Positions 9,195 through 17,893 of a stretch of DNA of 64,000 nt are shown here, one piece after another; position 1 is the stretch's first letter; each line of letters begins with the position of its first letter. A program made the position numbers and the translations under genes. The DNA lies in assembly GCA_014380365.1 (NCBI GenBank), contig JACMJZ010000025.1, forward strand, positions 248,001 to 312,000, given 5' to 3'. Below the pieces are notes generated by a model. The model did no database searches. It was not told where the DNA came from and saw nothing but the letters and a program-made list of their open reading frames with translations. The stretch comes from Pyrinomonadaceae bacterium. GTDB taxonomy: Bacteria; Acidobacteriota; Blastocatellia; Pyrinomonadales; Pyrinomonadaceae.

Positions 9195-10141
9195 AGAAGC
9201 GCTACTGGATTGGAGGGCTGTCGGCATCGGCTTTGGCGTTTGTCGCGGCGAAGCTGTTGCTGCGCCCGCGCGATGTCGACTGGGAGAAAAACCGCGAAGC
9301 GATTTTCCACGCGGACTATTCACGTTTCGCCGAAGTTGACGGTGTGCGCGTGCATTACCAGGAGGCGGGCCGGAGCGACGCGCCACCAATGATCCTGATC
9401 CATGGGTTCGCGTCTTCCAATTTGGTGTGGAGCAAAGTGCTGTTGGAACACGCCGCCGCCGGGTTCAGGGTTATTGCGCCAGATCTGCTCGGTTATGGTT
9501 ATTCAGGAAAGCCTCGTGCGGTCGATTACACCATCGGCTCACAAGCCCGCACGATTGTCAGCCTGCTGAAGCAACTCGGAATCGCGCGCGCGGCGGTAGT
9601 GGGCAGTTCCTACGGCGGCGCGGTTGCGGCTACGATTGCGCTCGACAATCCGGCGGTCGTCGAGAAGTTAGTCCTGATTGGCGCTGTTACGAATAATGCT
9701 CCTACGCGGTATCTGCTGATGCGGCTGTTCGGCTCTCCAATCATTGGCGATCTTCTGTCGCCTTTTCTCATGAGTTCACGCCGTTTGCTGCGGGCGCGGA
9801 TGAAGCGCGTCTACGACCGGCATGCTTGGGTGCTTGATGAGCGACGAGTCAACGCGCGACACCTGCCTTTGCAAACGCGTGGAACGCATCGAGCAATCAT
9901 TCGCACCGTGCGCCGTTGGAACGCAGAGCGCATCTCGCGCGATGCGCATTTGATTACTCAGCAGACGCTGTTGCTCTGGGGCGATAACGACCGCGAGGTG
10001 CCGCTGGAGAATGGCGAGCGGCTCCAGGAGAAACTGCCGAATTCGCGGCTGATAGTTTTTCAGGAGTGTGGACACTTGCCGCACGAAGAGTATCCGGAGG
10101 CGTTCACGAAAGTGGTCACGGAGTTTCTCCGAGACGTTTAG
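9191..10141 (+). CDS. Alpha/beta hydrolase with N-terminal membrane anchor
   Basis: 316 residues. A hydrophobic N-terminal segment (about residues 5-24) is followed by an alpha/beta hydrolase fold. Oxyanion-loop HGFAS is at 71-75 and the nucleophile elbow GSSYGG (Ser140) at 138-143. The acid lies in LLWGDNDREVP (Asp265 or Asp267) and the base is His295 in ECGHLPHEEYP. It overlaps truB by four bases. The substrate cannot be told; sequence of this type includes esterases, C-C hydrolases and haloperoxidase-like enzymes. Confidence 0.9.
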   Translation: MKKRYWIGGLSASALAFVAAKLLLRPRDVDWEKNREAIFHADYSRFAEVDGVRVHYQEAGRSDAPPMILIHGFASSNLVWSKVLLEHAAAGFRVIAPDLLGYGYSGKPRAVDYTIGSQARTIVSLLKQLGIARAAVVGSSYGGAVAATIALDNPAVVEKLVLIGAVTNNAPTRYLLMRLFGSPIIGDLLSPFLMSSRRLLRARMKRVYDRHAWVLDERRVNARHLPLQTRGTHRAIIRTVRRWNAERISRDAHLITQQTLLLWGDNDREVPLENGERLQEKLPNSRLIVFQECGHLPHEEYPEAFTKVVTEFLRDV

Positions 10142-10208
10142 CCAGTCCCTATCTTGACTCCCTTGTGGCTCAACTTGAAGATGCACAACGGCGCCGCTAG
10201 CTGTAGCC

Positions 10209-10285
10209 AAGAGGAAACGATCCACGAAATCTCACGAAAAGACACCAAAAGGAATTCGTGCTGTTTCGTGTAATTTGGTGGATAA
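10209..10285. repeat. GATCCACGAAA / TTTCGTG inverted repeat
   Basis: AACGATCCACGAAATCTCAC pairs imperfectly with CGTGTAATTTGGTGGATAAC. Related pieces occur at 11571-11612 and 47985-48030 (CTTTCGTGTCTCTTCGTGTG then TTTTGGTGGATCGTTC). It lies between convergent genes. Confidence 0.7.
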
Positions 10286-10294
10286 CTGCTTTTT

Positions 10295-11530
10295 CTACGC
10301 CATGTTCAGTGCTTTGCTCACCGAGGGGTCGCGGCGGACGCGCCAGATTTTGGAGTCGAGGTAGTAATGGATAAAGGCGTAGCCCCAGAGGAATGAGATG
10401 CCTAATTGGGTGGCCATTGAGTGGGCGGCGCCGCCGATGTCGTTTCGCAAACTTGTGTAGCCGAGAAACTGTCGCGGCCCCTGGTAAATCAAGCCGAAAA
10501 GAATTCCGAAGGCGATGTAGAAGAGCAGCCGGCGGCTGATGAACTCGGCAGCGCCGTACTTCGCGCGGAGTGGTGACTCTCGATCACTCCTGGCGGAGGA
10601 GTCAGCGGATACGCCCTCCCTCACGGTCGGGCTACTGCACCGAAAACTTGCCTCATCCGCTTCGACGAGGCTGCGCCTCGTTGTTGCAGGCAGGATGCTT
10701 GCGCTCCCAGCGGCGCTCCCAGCCGTATATTTCTTGTTGTGAAACCAGATTAGGCGGTGATATTGCAGGTTGTGATAGATGGTCAGAATGGCGACGATGG
10801 CGATTGGCTTGTGCGGCATCGGCGTCAGCAAGACGATCCAATGCATCGGGATGGCGGCCGCGAGTAGCAAATACTTCGGGACATCGAGCGGTTCGCCAGT
10901 GGCCGCTCGTTGAATCTGACGACCTACCCAAGCCACGGCAAGGATAATTGTGCAGGCCAGCAGCATCGTCGCGAGCGTCGTTACGCCAGACTGTAGCGCC
11001 ACCGGCACGCGCGCCATCGCTTCGGGATCGCCGGCGATGAAAGCGACAAAGGGATAGTTGAACGCAAACAGCAGCAACAAACGGTCGAGCGCGTTATCAA
11101 CCGGCGCGAGGTCGTTGTTTTTCTTTTTGTAGAGCACCATGAAGCCATAGTGCTGTTTGACGAGGTGGTAGTAGGCCCACAGCGCGGCGAAGAAAAAGAA
11201 GATCAGACCCGCGCCGGCCAGCACCATGATTGGCCCGACCGCAAAAAAGAGTAACGAGCCCCAAAGCAGCCGGCCACGATTGTGCCGCTCGGTGCGATCG
11301 AAATAGGTTCGAGAGAATGTGCCGAAGACGTGCGGCGCGTCGATCAGGATGGCCCAGAGCGCAACCATGGGAACGAGGGGTAGCAGTCCGGCGACGTAGA
11401 GAATGAGCAACCCATAGCTGGAAGCAACTGAGCCGATGAACCAGATCAGATCGTCGCGCGCGCTGATGATCCAGCGTAACGAGATTACGCGCGCTTGGGG
11501 TTTAGCGATGAACTCAGCGGTGGCGGCCAT
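10295..11530 (-). CDS. Polytopic membrane protein of unknown function, carrying a repeat-derived loop
   Basis: 411 residues from the ATG at 11530 (GTG 11548 also possible). Hydrophobicity suggests eight or nine membrane helices. Conserved-looking polar residues lie between helices (IDAPHVFGTFSRTYFDRTE, YHLVKQHYGF, TIYHNLQYHRLIWFHNKKY), with several histidines that could bind metal or lipid. I do not recognise the family. Between two helices, the + strand segment 10565-10735 encodes about 55 polar residues assembled from three dispersed repeat families ([32 protein letters not shown]). The frame stays open and a normal helix follows, so the protein may tolerate the insertion. Confidence 0.8.
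   Translation of the reverse strand: MAATAEFIAKPQARVISLRWIISARDDLIWFIGSVASSYGLLILYVAGLLPLVPMVALWAILIDAPHVFGTFSRTYFDRTERHNRGRLLWGSLLFFAVGPIMVLAGAGLIFFFFAALWAYYHLVKQHYGFMVLYKKKNNDLAPVDNALDRLLLLFAFNYPFVAFIAGDPEAMARVPVALQSGVTTLATMLLACTIILAVAWVGRQIQRAATGEPLDVPKYLLLAAAIPMHWIVLLTPMPHKPIAIVAILTIYHNLQYHRLIWFHNKKYTAGSAAGSASILPATTRRSLVEADEASFRCSSPTVREGVSADSSARSDRESPLRAKYGAAEFISRRLLFYIAFGILFGLIYQGPRQFLGYTSLRNDIGGAAHSMATQLGISFLWGYAFIHYYLDSKIWRVRRDPSVSKALNMA
10565..10735. repeat. Three dispersed repeats stacked in frame inside a membrane-protein gene
   Basis: In order on the + strand: a CGCCCTCCCTCACGGTCGGG unit followed by CTACTG (family F, also at 49217 and 54713), an ACGAGGCTGCGCCTCGT hairpin (like those inside the 31.6 and 34.3 kb composites), and a GCAGGCAGGATGCTTGCGCT unit (family E, also at 25984, 27907 and 39777). 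All are read through on the minus strand without a stop. Confidence 0.85.
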
Positions 11531-11638
11531 TGATCGGGATTCTAGCACCTGGCAGGCTGCTGAAAAACTAAGAACGATCCACGAAACACACGAAGCTGCA
11601 CGAAACGAGACTCTTAATTCGAGTCATTGCAAAATCAC

Positions 11639-11848
11639 TTACGCGTTAGCGATTCTTTCTTCGATGCCGCAGCGCGGGCAAGTTAAGGTGTGGTGGGTTG
11701 CATCCGTCCAACTCGCAAGCGGCAGTCCATTAGGCAGATTTCCCTTTTCTGATGCATTTTGGATAAGGACGTTTTCGCTGTCCTCGGCGCTGCAGTGTTT
11801 GCAGAGCCAGCCGTAGCCGAGGTTAAAAAAGTGGTTGGATTGTTGCAA
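11639..11848 (-). CDS. Small zinc-ribbon-like protein
   Basis: 69 residues with two Cys-X2-Cys knuckles, CKHC at about 16-19 and CPRC at about 57-60, spaced as in a rubredoxin or zinc-ribbon fold. No signal peptide. It lies upstream of the membrane-protein gene on the same strand, 109 bases away. The paired knuckles argue that it is real despite its size. Function unknown; a metal-binding or nucleic-acid-binding role would be a guess. Confidence 0.55.
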   Translation of the reverse strand: MQQSNHFFNLGYGWLCKHCSAEDSENVLIQNASEKGNLPNGLPLASWTDATHHTLTCPRCGIEERIANA

Positions 11849-11849
11849 A

Positions 11850-11955
11850 GCAGGTGCCAGGTAGCAGGTGCCGGTGAAATCCGGGTGTCAGGTATCGGGT
11901 GCCGGTGAAATTCACTGTCATGCGACCGGCACCTGATACCTGACACCCGATACCT
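11850..11955. repeat. CAGGTGCCGGTGAAAT / GGCACCTGATACC hairpin
   Basis: The left half contains tandem CAGGTGCCAGGTAGCAGGTG and GGGTGTCAGGTATCGGGTG units. The right half, GACCGGCACCTGATACCTGA, is their reverse complement. A single unit (GGGTGCCGGGTATCGGGTGT) recurs at 25944-25970, before actB. It lies immediately downstream of the HtrA-like gene. Confidence 0.8.
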
Positions 11956-11958
11956 TTC

Positions 11959-13125
11959 TTACTGTCGTCTTAAGATTCCGCGTTTTGCGTCAGTTGACGC
12001 GGCGAGACGCACACTCACAGTCGAACGCCTACCATTACGCACTATTTCCACGCCGACCGTTTGCCCTGGTTGATGTTTCTCAAGCAGGCGATAGAGATCA
12101 TCTGAGTTGTCTACCTTTTCTCCATCAAGGCTGACAATGATGTCTCCCAAAGCGACTTCGCCGTCCTCGGTTTGGGTGACTCCGCGGAGGCCGGCTGCTG
12201 CTGCGGCGCCTCCAGGCGCTACTTGCCAGACCATTACACCGTCCGACACGGGTAGGTCCACCTGATTCCTGAGCTTCTCGATGTCGCGGGGGACGAAGTC
12301 GAGCTTGGGTCTGGTGACCGTTCCGCTGCGGATCAATTGCGGCACGATGCGCTTGGCGATATTCACGGGAACTGCAAAGCCAACCCCTGCGGAGGCGCCC
12401 GACGGCGAAAGCATTTGCGAGTTAATCCCAATCATACGTCCGTGGGAATCCAGCAGCGGACCACCAGAGTTACCCGGATTGATCGACGCATCTGTCTGGA
12501 TTGCGCCTTCGATCGTGCGATTGTTGCGCGCACGAATTGGTCGCTGGAGTCCGCTGATTACTCCTGTGGTTAGTGTTCGATCCAGACCAAACGGGTTTCC
12601 GATGGCCAACACCTTCTGACCAACGGAGAGCTTGTCGGAGTCGCCGAGGGGAACAACGGTCAAAGCTTCACGTGGTTTTTCCAGGAGTCGAATCACCGCA
12701 AGATCAGTGTCCGGATCACCGCCGATGACTTTTGCCGGGTAGTCTTTTTCGCCGCCCAGGCTGACGGAGAGCTTCTGGGCATTTTCGATTACATGATAAT
12801 TCGTGAGGATGTTTCCTTCCTGATCGAGGATCGATCCAGACCCTGATCCTTCCCGCGCGTCGACGAAGCCGAAGAAGTCGCGAGCGTAAGTAGTCGAATG
12901 AACGTTTACCACGCCCGGTGAAAGCGTGCGGTAGATTTCGATGTTGTTTTGTTCATCCGGGGCCGAGGCAGGGTCGGTGATGCCCGCCGGAGCGGTTTCC
13001 GTAAAGGCAGCTCCGGGCGGGTTAATTCGATTTGCCAAACGATCTACGACGGCGATGGTCCCGGCCGCGAACATACCGGAAACTAAGGCGACTATTAATA
13101 TTTGACGGGCTGACATTCTATACAT
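11959..13125 (-). CDS. HtrA/DegP-type periplasmic serine protease
   Basis: 388 residues. An N-terminal signal anchor (about 8-28) is followed by a trypsin-like domain with the complete triad: His111 in NYHVIENA, Asp141 in DPDTDLAVI and Ser220 in NPGNSGGPLL. One PDZ domain follows (about 275-370, with LGDIIVSLDGEKVDN). S1C proteases of this type degrade or refold damaged envelope proteins. Only one PDZ domain is present, as in DegS/HtrA2-like members, so a regulatory rather than bulk role is possible. A second ATG lies three codons in. Confidence 0.94.
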   Translation of the reverse strand: MYRMSARQILIVALVSGMFAAGTIAVVDRLANRINPPGAAFTETAPAGITDPASAPDEQNNIEIYRTLSPGVVNVHSTTYARDFFGFVDAREGSGSGSILDQEGNILTNYHVIENAQKLSVSLGGEKDYPAKVIGGDPDTDLAVIRLLEKPREALTVVPLGDSDKLSVGQKVLAIGNPFGLDRTLTTGVISGLQRPIRARNNRTIEGAIQTDASINPGNSGGPLLDSHGRMIGINSQMLSPSGASAGVGFAVPVNIAKRIVPQLIRSGTVTRPKLDFVPRDIEKLRNQVDLPVSDGVMVWQVAPGGAAAAAGLRGVTQTEDGEVALGDIIVSLDGEKVDNSDDLYRLLEKHQPGQTVGVEIVRNGRRSTVSVRLAASTDAKRGILRRQ

Positions 13126-13419
13126 GGCTTTATTCTCACCTGGTTATTCGTAGTGCAAAAATCACTTTCTGCGTGGTGCTGAGATGCAAAGCTGGCCGCC
13201 GTCGTTGTGTTATGACAGGCGCGACCCATATACATCAGCAGAGCCTAATCTAGGGTTCCATTCGGCTATTCGCAAGCACAAATCGAACACTCTATGGCAA
13301 GGCACAGTGGAACCTTTAGGCCCTAACGATTTGCAGGCCGAGTGGTTCCCCTTTTTTCTGAGGTGCGGGTTGTTGGGATGAGCGTTCGAAATCCGGAAAA
13401 CTGAATTATTGAACGTGGA
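13126..13419. other. Intergenic region without visible gene
   Basis: 294 bases between the HtrA-like gene and the DUF5658-like gene. I found no open frame with coding character, tRNA or strong hairpin. It presumably holds the HtrA promoter on the minus strand. Confidence 0.4.
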
Positions 13420-13788
13420 TCAGGAGAAGAAAGCGACGAAGGCACTGGGAAGGTTAACAAAATAGGAAAGTACTGTGGCTGGCGCTTCCCACCCCAAGGC
13501 TGAGAACCCGGTTGCGGCGTGCACGCCCATCAGCACGAGGTAAAGGCCTAACACCACTTGCATCCCGCGGCGGGCCATTGGTACTTCAGCAAAGCGATAG
13601 AGGATGTAACCGGCAAACGCGCCTACCGCAAGCTTCACGCCCAGAAAAGGCGCCTCGCCCAGATTCAGCACGCTGGCCATCAATCCGTTTCCTTCGGTCG
13701 CCACATTCATGCGCACCCACAGGATGGTTAACTGCGCGTCGAGCCAGTTCATCGCAAATAACAAAAGCGCTTTTGAGAGTGCCCCCAC
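13420..13788 (-). CDS. DUF5658-like small membrane protein
   Basis: 122 residues from a GTG start preceded by AGGAGC. Three or four membrane helices, with a conserved-looking NWLDAQLTILWV segment at the N-terminus and PFLGVKLAVGAFAGYILY in the middle. The pattern matches the DUF5658 family as I know it. No catalytic residues are evident and the role is unknown. Confidence 0.75.
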   Translation of the reverse strand: MGALSKALLLFAMNWLDAQLTILWVRMNVATEGNGLMASVLNLGEAPFLGVKLAVGAFAGYILYRFAEVPMARRGMQVVLGLYLVLMGVHAATGFSALGWEAPATVLSYFVNLPSAFVAFFS

Positions 13789-14057
13789 CGCTTGCTCCTT
13801 GGAAACGTTGTTAAACTCTGGTCCCTTAATACGCCAGAACCCCCAACGCCGAATGGCCTGGAGGTCCTGTCGCTTACGGAAGGAACGAGACTCATCGTCC
13901 TTGTGCTTAGGAGAAAGTCACAATGCGATGCGCGTTCCCGAAATCTTTCGAAGTCTCTGAAACTCCGAGGCCCCCGAGTGGATCAAACTTCTGTTGCCTG
14001 ACTGTGGGCAGTACTATATCCAAAAGAGTTGCAAACTTACAATTTGAATTTGAGGCT

Positions 14058-14930
14058 ATGAGGAGTTCAATCGCAGAAGCAATATTGCAGGGGACGCACA
14101 AGCTGCGTAAGGCCGGCGTGCCGGAAGCGCGTCGTGAGGCGGGATCACTCCTGGCACACGTTATCGATCGCGACCGCTCCTTTATCATCAGCCATGCCGA
14201 GGATCAGATCACTTCCGAAGAGATGGCAAGATTTGCTGACTTGGTCGATGGTCGTGCCAAAGGAAAACCGCTGCAACACCTCACCGGCCATCAGGAGTTT
14301 TTTGGCCTCGACTTTGAAGTTAACCAGGATGTCTTGATACCGCGACCCGAAACCGAACTGTTGGTTGAAACCGCGCTGAAACTCCTGCCAAACTCAGGAG
14401 CGGCAAATTCTATTTGCGATGTTGGCACTGGGTCCGGATGCGTTGCCGTGACATTGCTCCACGAACGGACGAACGCTTGCGGCGTGGCGCTGGATATTTC
14501 GCCCGCGGCGATCGAGGTGGCGAAACGAAACGCGGCGAGGCATGGGGCATTCGACCGACTCGAGTTTTTGGTTTCAGACTGTTTCGCGGAAGTAGATCGA
14601 GAACAAGCGTTCGATATGATCGTTTCAAATCCGCCATACGTCTCGCTGCACGACCTCGAAGGATTACAAAAGGAGGTGCGTGATTACGAACCGCACCTGG
14701 CGCTGGAGGCCGGCGCGGACGGGTTAGCTATCATTCGCCGCTTGCTGGTTGATGCGGGAACTTATTTGAAACCTGGAGGACACTTTCTGTTTGAGATTGG
14801 GTTTGACCAGCGCGCGGCGGTCGAGGGCTTGATCGCGCCAATGGTTAGTTCGGGGTCGTGGGAGCTCTTGGACATCTACCCTGACTTGCAGGGCATTCCT
14901 CGCACGGTGTCGTTAGAGAAACTCACCTAA
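14058..14930 (+). CDS. prmC: Peptide chain release factor N5-glutamine methyltransferase
   Basis: 290 residues from the ATG at 14058, the usual family length; the longer open frame from 13923 has no homology-like content. Methylates the GGQ glutamine of RF1/RF2 using SAM. Motif I is DVGTGSGC at 121-128 and the substrate-binding NPPY is at 191-194, after an N-terminal helical domain. No release-factor gene is adjacent in this window. An inverted repeat begins directly after the stop. Confidence 0.95.
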   Translation: MRSSIAEAILQGTHKLRKAGVPEARREAGSLLAHVIDRDRSFIISHAEDQITSEEMARFADLVDGRAKGKPLQHLTGHQEFFGLDFEVNQDVLIPRPETELLVETALKLLPNSGAANSICDVGTGSGCVAVTLLHERTNACGVALDISPAAIEVAKRNAARHGAFDRLEFLVSDCFAEVDREQAFDMIVSNPPYVSLHDLEGLQKEVRDYEPHLALEAGADGLAIIRRLLVDAGTYLKPGGHFLFEIGFDQRAAVEGLIAPMVSSGSWELLDIYPDLQGIPRTVSLEKLT

Positions 14931-14993
14931 CGCAAACTGTTAGTTTGCGTACGGCAGGGTGCTGCCAACCAAACCGCAAACTAACAGTTTGCG
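14931..14993. repeat. Paired CGCAAACTGTTAGTTTGCG hairpins
   Basis: CGCAAACTGTTAGTTTGCG at 14931-14949 and its exact reverse complement at 14975-14993. Each is also nearly self-complementary. It starts one base after the prmC stop codon and may act as a terminator for prmC. Confidence 0.85.
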
Positions 14994-15038
14994 AAACACT
15001 TTAACCTTTCTGATTTTTCCTCTAATCTGTTCTCCATC

Positions 15039-16367
15039 GTGGATAAGTTTCGGATTACTGGCGGGCGTGCACTCAAGGGTCGTGTCTCGATCAGTGGCGC
15101 GAAGAATTCCGCGTTGCCATGCATGGCGGCTGCTGTCCTCAGCGCTGAGACCGTCACGCTGCACAACCTTCCTTACGTCAAAGACATTATTACCCAGCGT
15201 CGTCTGCTCGAGGATCTGGGCGCGACGGTGCTGACGCCGGAGCTGCGGACCCATAAAATTACTGCCCGGCACATCGAGCTTTTCGAAGCGCCGTATGAGT
15301 TAGTTCGAACTATGCGCGCGTCGGTGTTGGCCCTGGGGCCATTGCTCGCGCGGTTTGGCAAGGCCAAGGTGTCACTTCCGGGAGGATGCGCAATTGGTAC
15401 CCGGCCCATCGACCTTCATCTCAAAGCGTTTGAAAAACTGGGCGCGGAGGTCAGGCTTGAATCGGGAAATGTCATTGCGCGCGCGCCGAAGGGGGGGCGC
15501 TTGATTGGCGGCGAGATCAATTTCGAGAAGGTAACCGTTACCGGCACGGAAAATCTAATGATGGCCGCCAGCCTCGCGCGCGGGATCACAGTTTTGCATA
15601 ACGCCGCCTGCGAGCCGGAGATCAGCGACCTTGCCGAGCTGCTAAACAAGATGGGCGCGCGAGTGCGTGGGGCGGGAACCAGCCGCATGGAGATTGAAGG
15701 CGTCGAAGCACTCGGTAGCGCCGAACACACAATCATTCCTGATCGGATCGAAACCGGCACGTTCATCGCTGCGGCGGCAATTACAAAGGGCGAACTCGAA
15801 ATAAAAGACTGCGAGCCGCTGCATCTCGCCGCCGTGATCGATAAGTTTCGCGATGCGGGTGTGGTGATTCAGGAACTCAATCCGAGTACGCTGCTAGTGT
15901 CCAGCCGTTCTGAGTTAAGCGCCAGAGACGTGAGGACCGAACCCTACCCGCAGTTTCCTACGGACATGCAGGCGCAGTACATGGCTTTGATGACGCAGGC
16001 TGAAGGTCTTGCAGTTATTGAAGAAACTGTTTTCGAGAATCGCTTCATGCATGCTTCGGAGCTGCAGCGCATGGGCGCGAACATTTCCGTCGATGGTCAC
16101 ACCGCCGTAGTGCAAGGCCCAACACCATTAACCGGCGCGCCTCTGATAGCGTCGGACCTGCGTGCTTCCGCGTCGCTGGTGCTGGCAGGCCTGGTCGCGA
16201 GTGGGGAAACGATTATCGATCGCGTCTACCATATCGATCGCGGTTATGAAAAGATTGAAGCGAAACTGCGCGCGGTCGGCGCTGATATCGAGCGGCTTCG
16301 GGATTCGGTGACGGCCCCGCTGGCGCAATCAGAGCAAGGTACAAGAAGTTCGGAGTACAACCTTTAG
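15039..16367 (+). CDS. murA: UDP-N-acetylglucosamine 1-carboxyvinyltransferase
   Basis: 442 residues from a GTG start. First committed step of peptidoglycan synthesis, transferring enolpyruvate from PEP to UDP-GlcNAc. Lys22-Asn23 lie in SGAKNSALP, and the active-site Cys117 is in the loop [12 protein letters not shown], so the fosfomycin target cysteine is retained. The domain repeats typical of EPSP-synthase-fold enzymes are intact. The last 15 residues run into repeat-like sequence. Confidence 0.96.
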   Translation: MDKFRITGGRALKGRVSISGAKNSALPCMAAAVLSAETVTLHNLPYVKDIITQRRLLEDLGATVLTPELRTHKITARHIELFEAPYELVRTMRASVLALGPLLARFGKAKVSLPGGCAIGTRPIDLHLKAFEKLGAEVRLESGNVIARAPKGGRLIGGEINFEKVTVTGTENLMMAASLARGITVLHNAACEPEISDLAELLNKMGARVRGAGTSRMEIEGVEALGSAEHTIIPDRIETGTFIAAAAITKGELEIKDCEPLHLAAVIDKFRDAGVVIQELNPSTLLVSSRSELSARDVRTEPYPQFPTDMQAQYMALMTQAEGLAVIEETVFENRFMHASELQRMGANISVDGHTAVVQGPTPLTGAPLIASDLRASASLVLAGLVASGETIIDRVYHIDRGYEKIEAKLRAVGADIERLRDSVTAPLAQSEQGTRSSEYNL

Positions 16368-16440
16368 GTTGCTGGTTAGGATGCAGCACTTTTCGGTGGC
16401 CAAAGGATGGCAAGCTAAAGCTTCTACTCTAAACTCCTGA
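16340..16440. repeat. Family B repeat between murA and the HIT gene
   Basis: AAGTTCGGAGTACAACCTTT (16347-16366) and GCAAGCTAAAGCTTCTACTC (16409-16428) form an imperfect inverted pair with the same core words as at 8046 and 29278. The murA stop lies within the left arm. Confidence 0.7.
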
Positions 16441-16489
16441 ACCGAGACCGCAGTCCGGTGACAGTTTGACTTACAAGGAGGGAAACAAA

Positions 16490-16840
16490 ATGTCAGAACC
16501 AAACTGCTTGTTCTGTCGGATGATCACGAAGGAGATTCCGGCCGACTTCATTCACGAGGACGATCGCGCGATAGTGATTCGCGATATCAACCCGCAAGCG
16601 CCTACGCACCTGCTGGTGATTCCGGTGGAGCATCTGGAGTCTCTGGACGAGGCTGGGAAAAAACATGAACCGGTCTTGGGTCACCTGCTTCGCGTCGCTG
16701 CGCGCGTCGCGAATGACGAGGGACTGGCCGAGAGTGGTTATCGCACAGTGATTAATACCGGCGCGGGCGCGGGTCAATCAGTTTTTCATCTTCACGTGCA
16801 CGTACTTGGCGGACGCCCGCTGAACTGGCCGCCCGGGTAG
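16490..16840 (+). CDS. HIT-family nucleotide hydrolase
   Basis: 116 residues. The ATG at 16490 follows a strong AAGGAGGG ribosome-binding site. Histidine triad HLHVHV at 100-105, with Cys6 and Cys9 (CLFC) forming the zinc site usual in bacterial HinT proteins. Members hydrolyse purine phosphoramidates such as AMP-lysine. Length and motif are complete. Confidence 0.94.
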   Translation: MSEPNCLFCRMITKEIPADFIHEDDRAIVIRDINPQAPTHLLVIPVEHLESLDEAGKKHEPVLGHLLRVAARVANDEGLAESGYRTVINTGAGAGQSVFHLHVHVLGGRPLNWPPG

Positions 16841-17108
16841 AATATCAAACGCTCCTCCTGTCCAGTAATAAAGAGAAAAATCCAAAAAAATAGATTGGGC
16901 TGCTCCCGTTTGAGTGTCGGAGATATACGGCGGTCGCAGTGTCCCTTTTAGAAATTGGGTGTCCGCGACCTTGGGCCCACTTTGCCAATTTTGGCATTGG
17001 GGTTGCTGGACTAATTTTGCTCTCCCCGTTGCTGAGAAACTCATGAAATTAGTAACGGCGCCGATCTGCGCGAGCGCAGGCGCCTAACAACTCACCGGGG
17101 AGGAAATC

Positions 17109-17813
17109 ATGATCAAGAAAGCAATGGTTTTGGCGACGCTGTTTGTCGCCTTCTCAGTTTGCAGTCAGCAAGCACTGGCGCAATCCGACGAAAAGAAGAT
17201 TGAGATTGGCGGACAGCTTTCGCTGCTTCGCGTTCCCACGCTCACCGTTAGATCGACCGGGATCGTTTGCGTAACTATCCCGTGTCCCACGACTGCTTTT
17301 TCGCAGGGCAGTGAAATCGATCCAGGTTTCGGCGCGCGGATTGGTTTCAACGTCGCACCCTATTTGACGCTTGAGGCTGAAGGTAATTTATTTCCGCGCG
17401 ATCGGGATCGGGAGGGAGGCCGGAAGGCGCAGGGCCTGTTTGGCGCGAAAGTAGGAAAGCGATTCGATAAGGCCGGCGTGTTTGCTAAAGCCCGGCCAGG
17501 CTTTGTGCGCTTTAGCAGAGGTGATTATCACTTCGGTCCCGGTGGCTGTATCGCGGTGTTTCCGCCGCCCATCGCCTGCTTCCAGCCCGTGGCCAAAACA
17601 AACTTCGCTCTCGACCTTGGTGGCGTTGTCGAATTCTATCCATCCAGTAACACGATTTTGCGTTTCGACGCCGGCGACACCATGATTCGTTTCCGCAGTC
17701 GCAACGCACCGGCTTTATCAACGACTGGGATAACAGGTCTGGTAGTGGTTCCTGTAGCTGGTGAAACAAAGCATAACTTGCAGGTCAGCGCGGGCGTGGG
17801 TTTTCGCTTCTAA
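17109..17813 (+). CDS. Secreted outer-membrane beta-barrel protein
   Basis: 234 residues with a clean signal peptide (MIKKAMVLATLFVAFSVCSQ, ending QALAQ) after GGGGAGGAAATC. The mature part alternates hydrophobic and polar residues (IGFNVAPYLTLEAEGNLF, LQVSAGVGFRF) and ends in Phe, typical of outer-membrane barrels in the OmpA-like beta-barrel class. Four cysteines occur in two CV..PCP / GCIAVFPPPIACF loops and may be disulphide-linked. Specific function unknown. Confidence 0.75.
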   Translation: MIKKAMVLATLFVAFSVCSQQALAQSDEKKIEIGGQLSLLRVPTLTVRSTGIVCVTIPCPTTAFSQGSEIDPGFGARIGFNVAPYLTLEAEGNLFPRDRDREGGRKAQGLFGAKVGKRFDKAGVFAKARPGFVRFSRGDYHFGPGGCIAVFPPPIACFQPVAKTNFALDLGGVVEFYPSSNTILRFDAGDTMIRFRSRNAPALSTTGITGLVVVPVAGETKHNLQVSAGVGFRF

Positions 17814-17833
17814 CGGCAAAACCTGGCATGAGT

Positions 17834-17871
17834 AAAGCCCTGGTTGTTCCCACCAGGGCTTGAGTGTTTTG
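17834..17871 (+). terminator. Rho-independent terminator
   Basis: AAGCCCTGG (17835-17843) pairs perfectly with CCAGGGCTT (17853-17861) and is followed by GAGTGTTTT. It lies 21 bases after the beta-barrel gene and between convergent genes. Confidence 0.8.
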
Positions 17872-17893
17872 TAGCGATTAATCCCGCGCAGAT

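Noticed and set aside
13923-14057. prmC N-terminal extension
   Set aside because: Family length is about 290 residues and the MRSSIAEAIL helix begins at 14058; upstream codons look non-coding.
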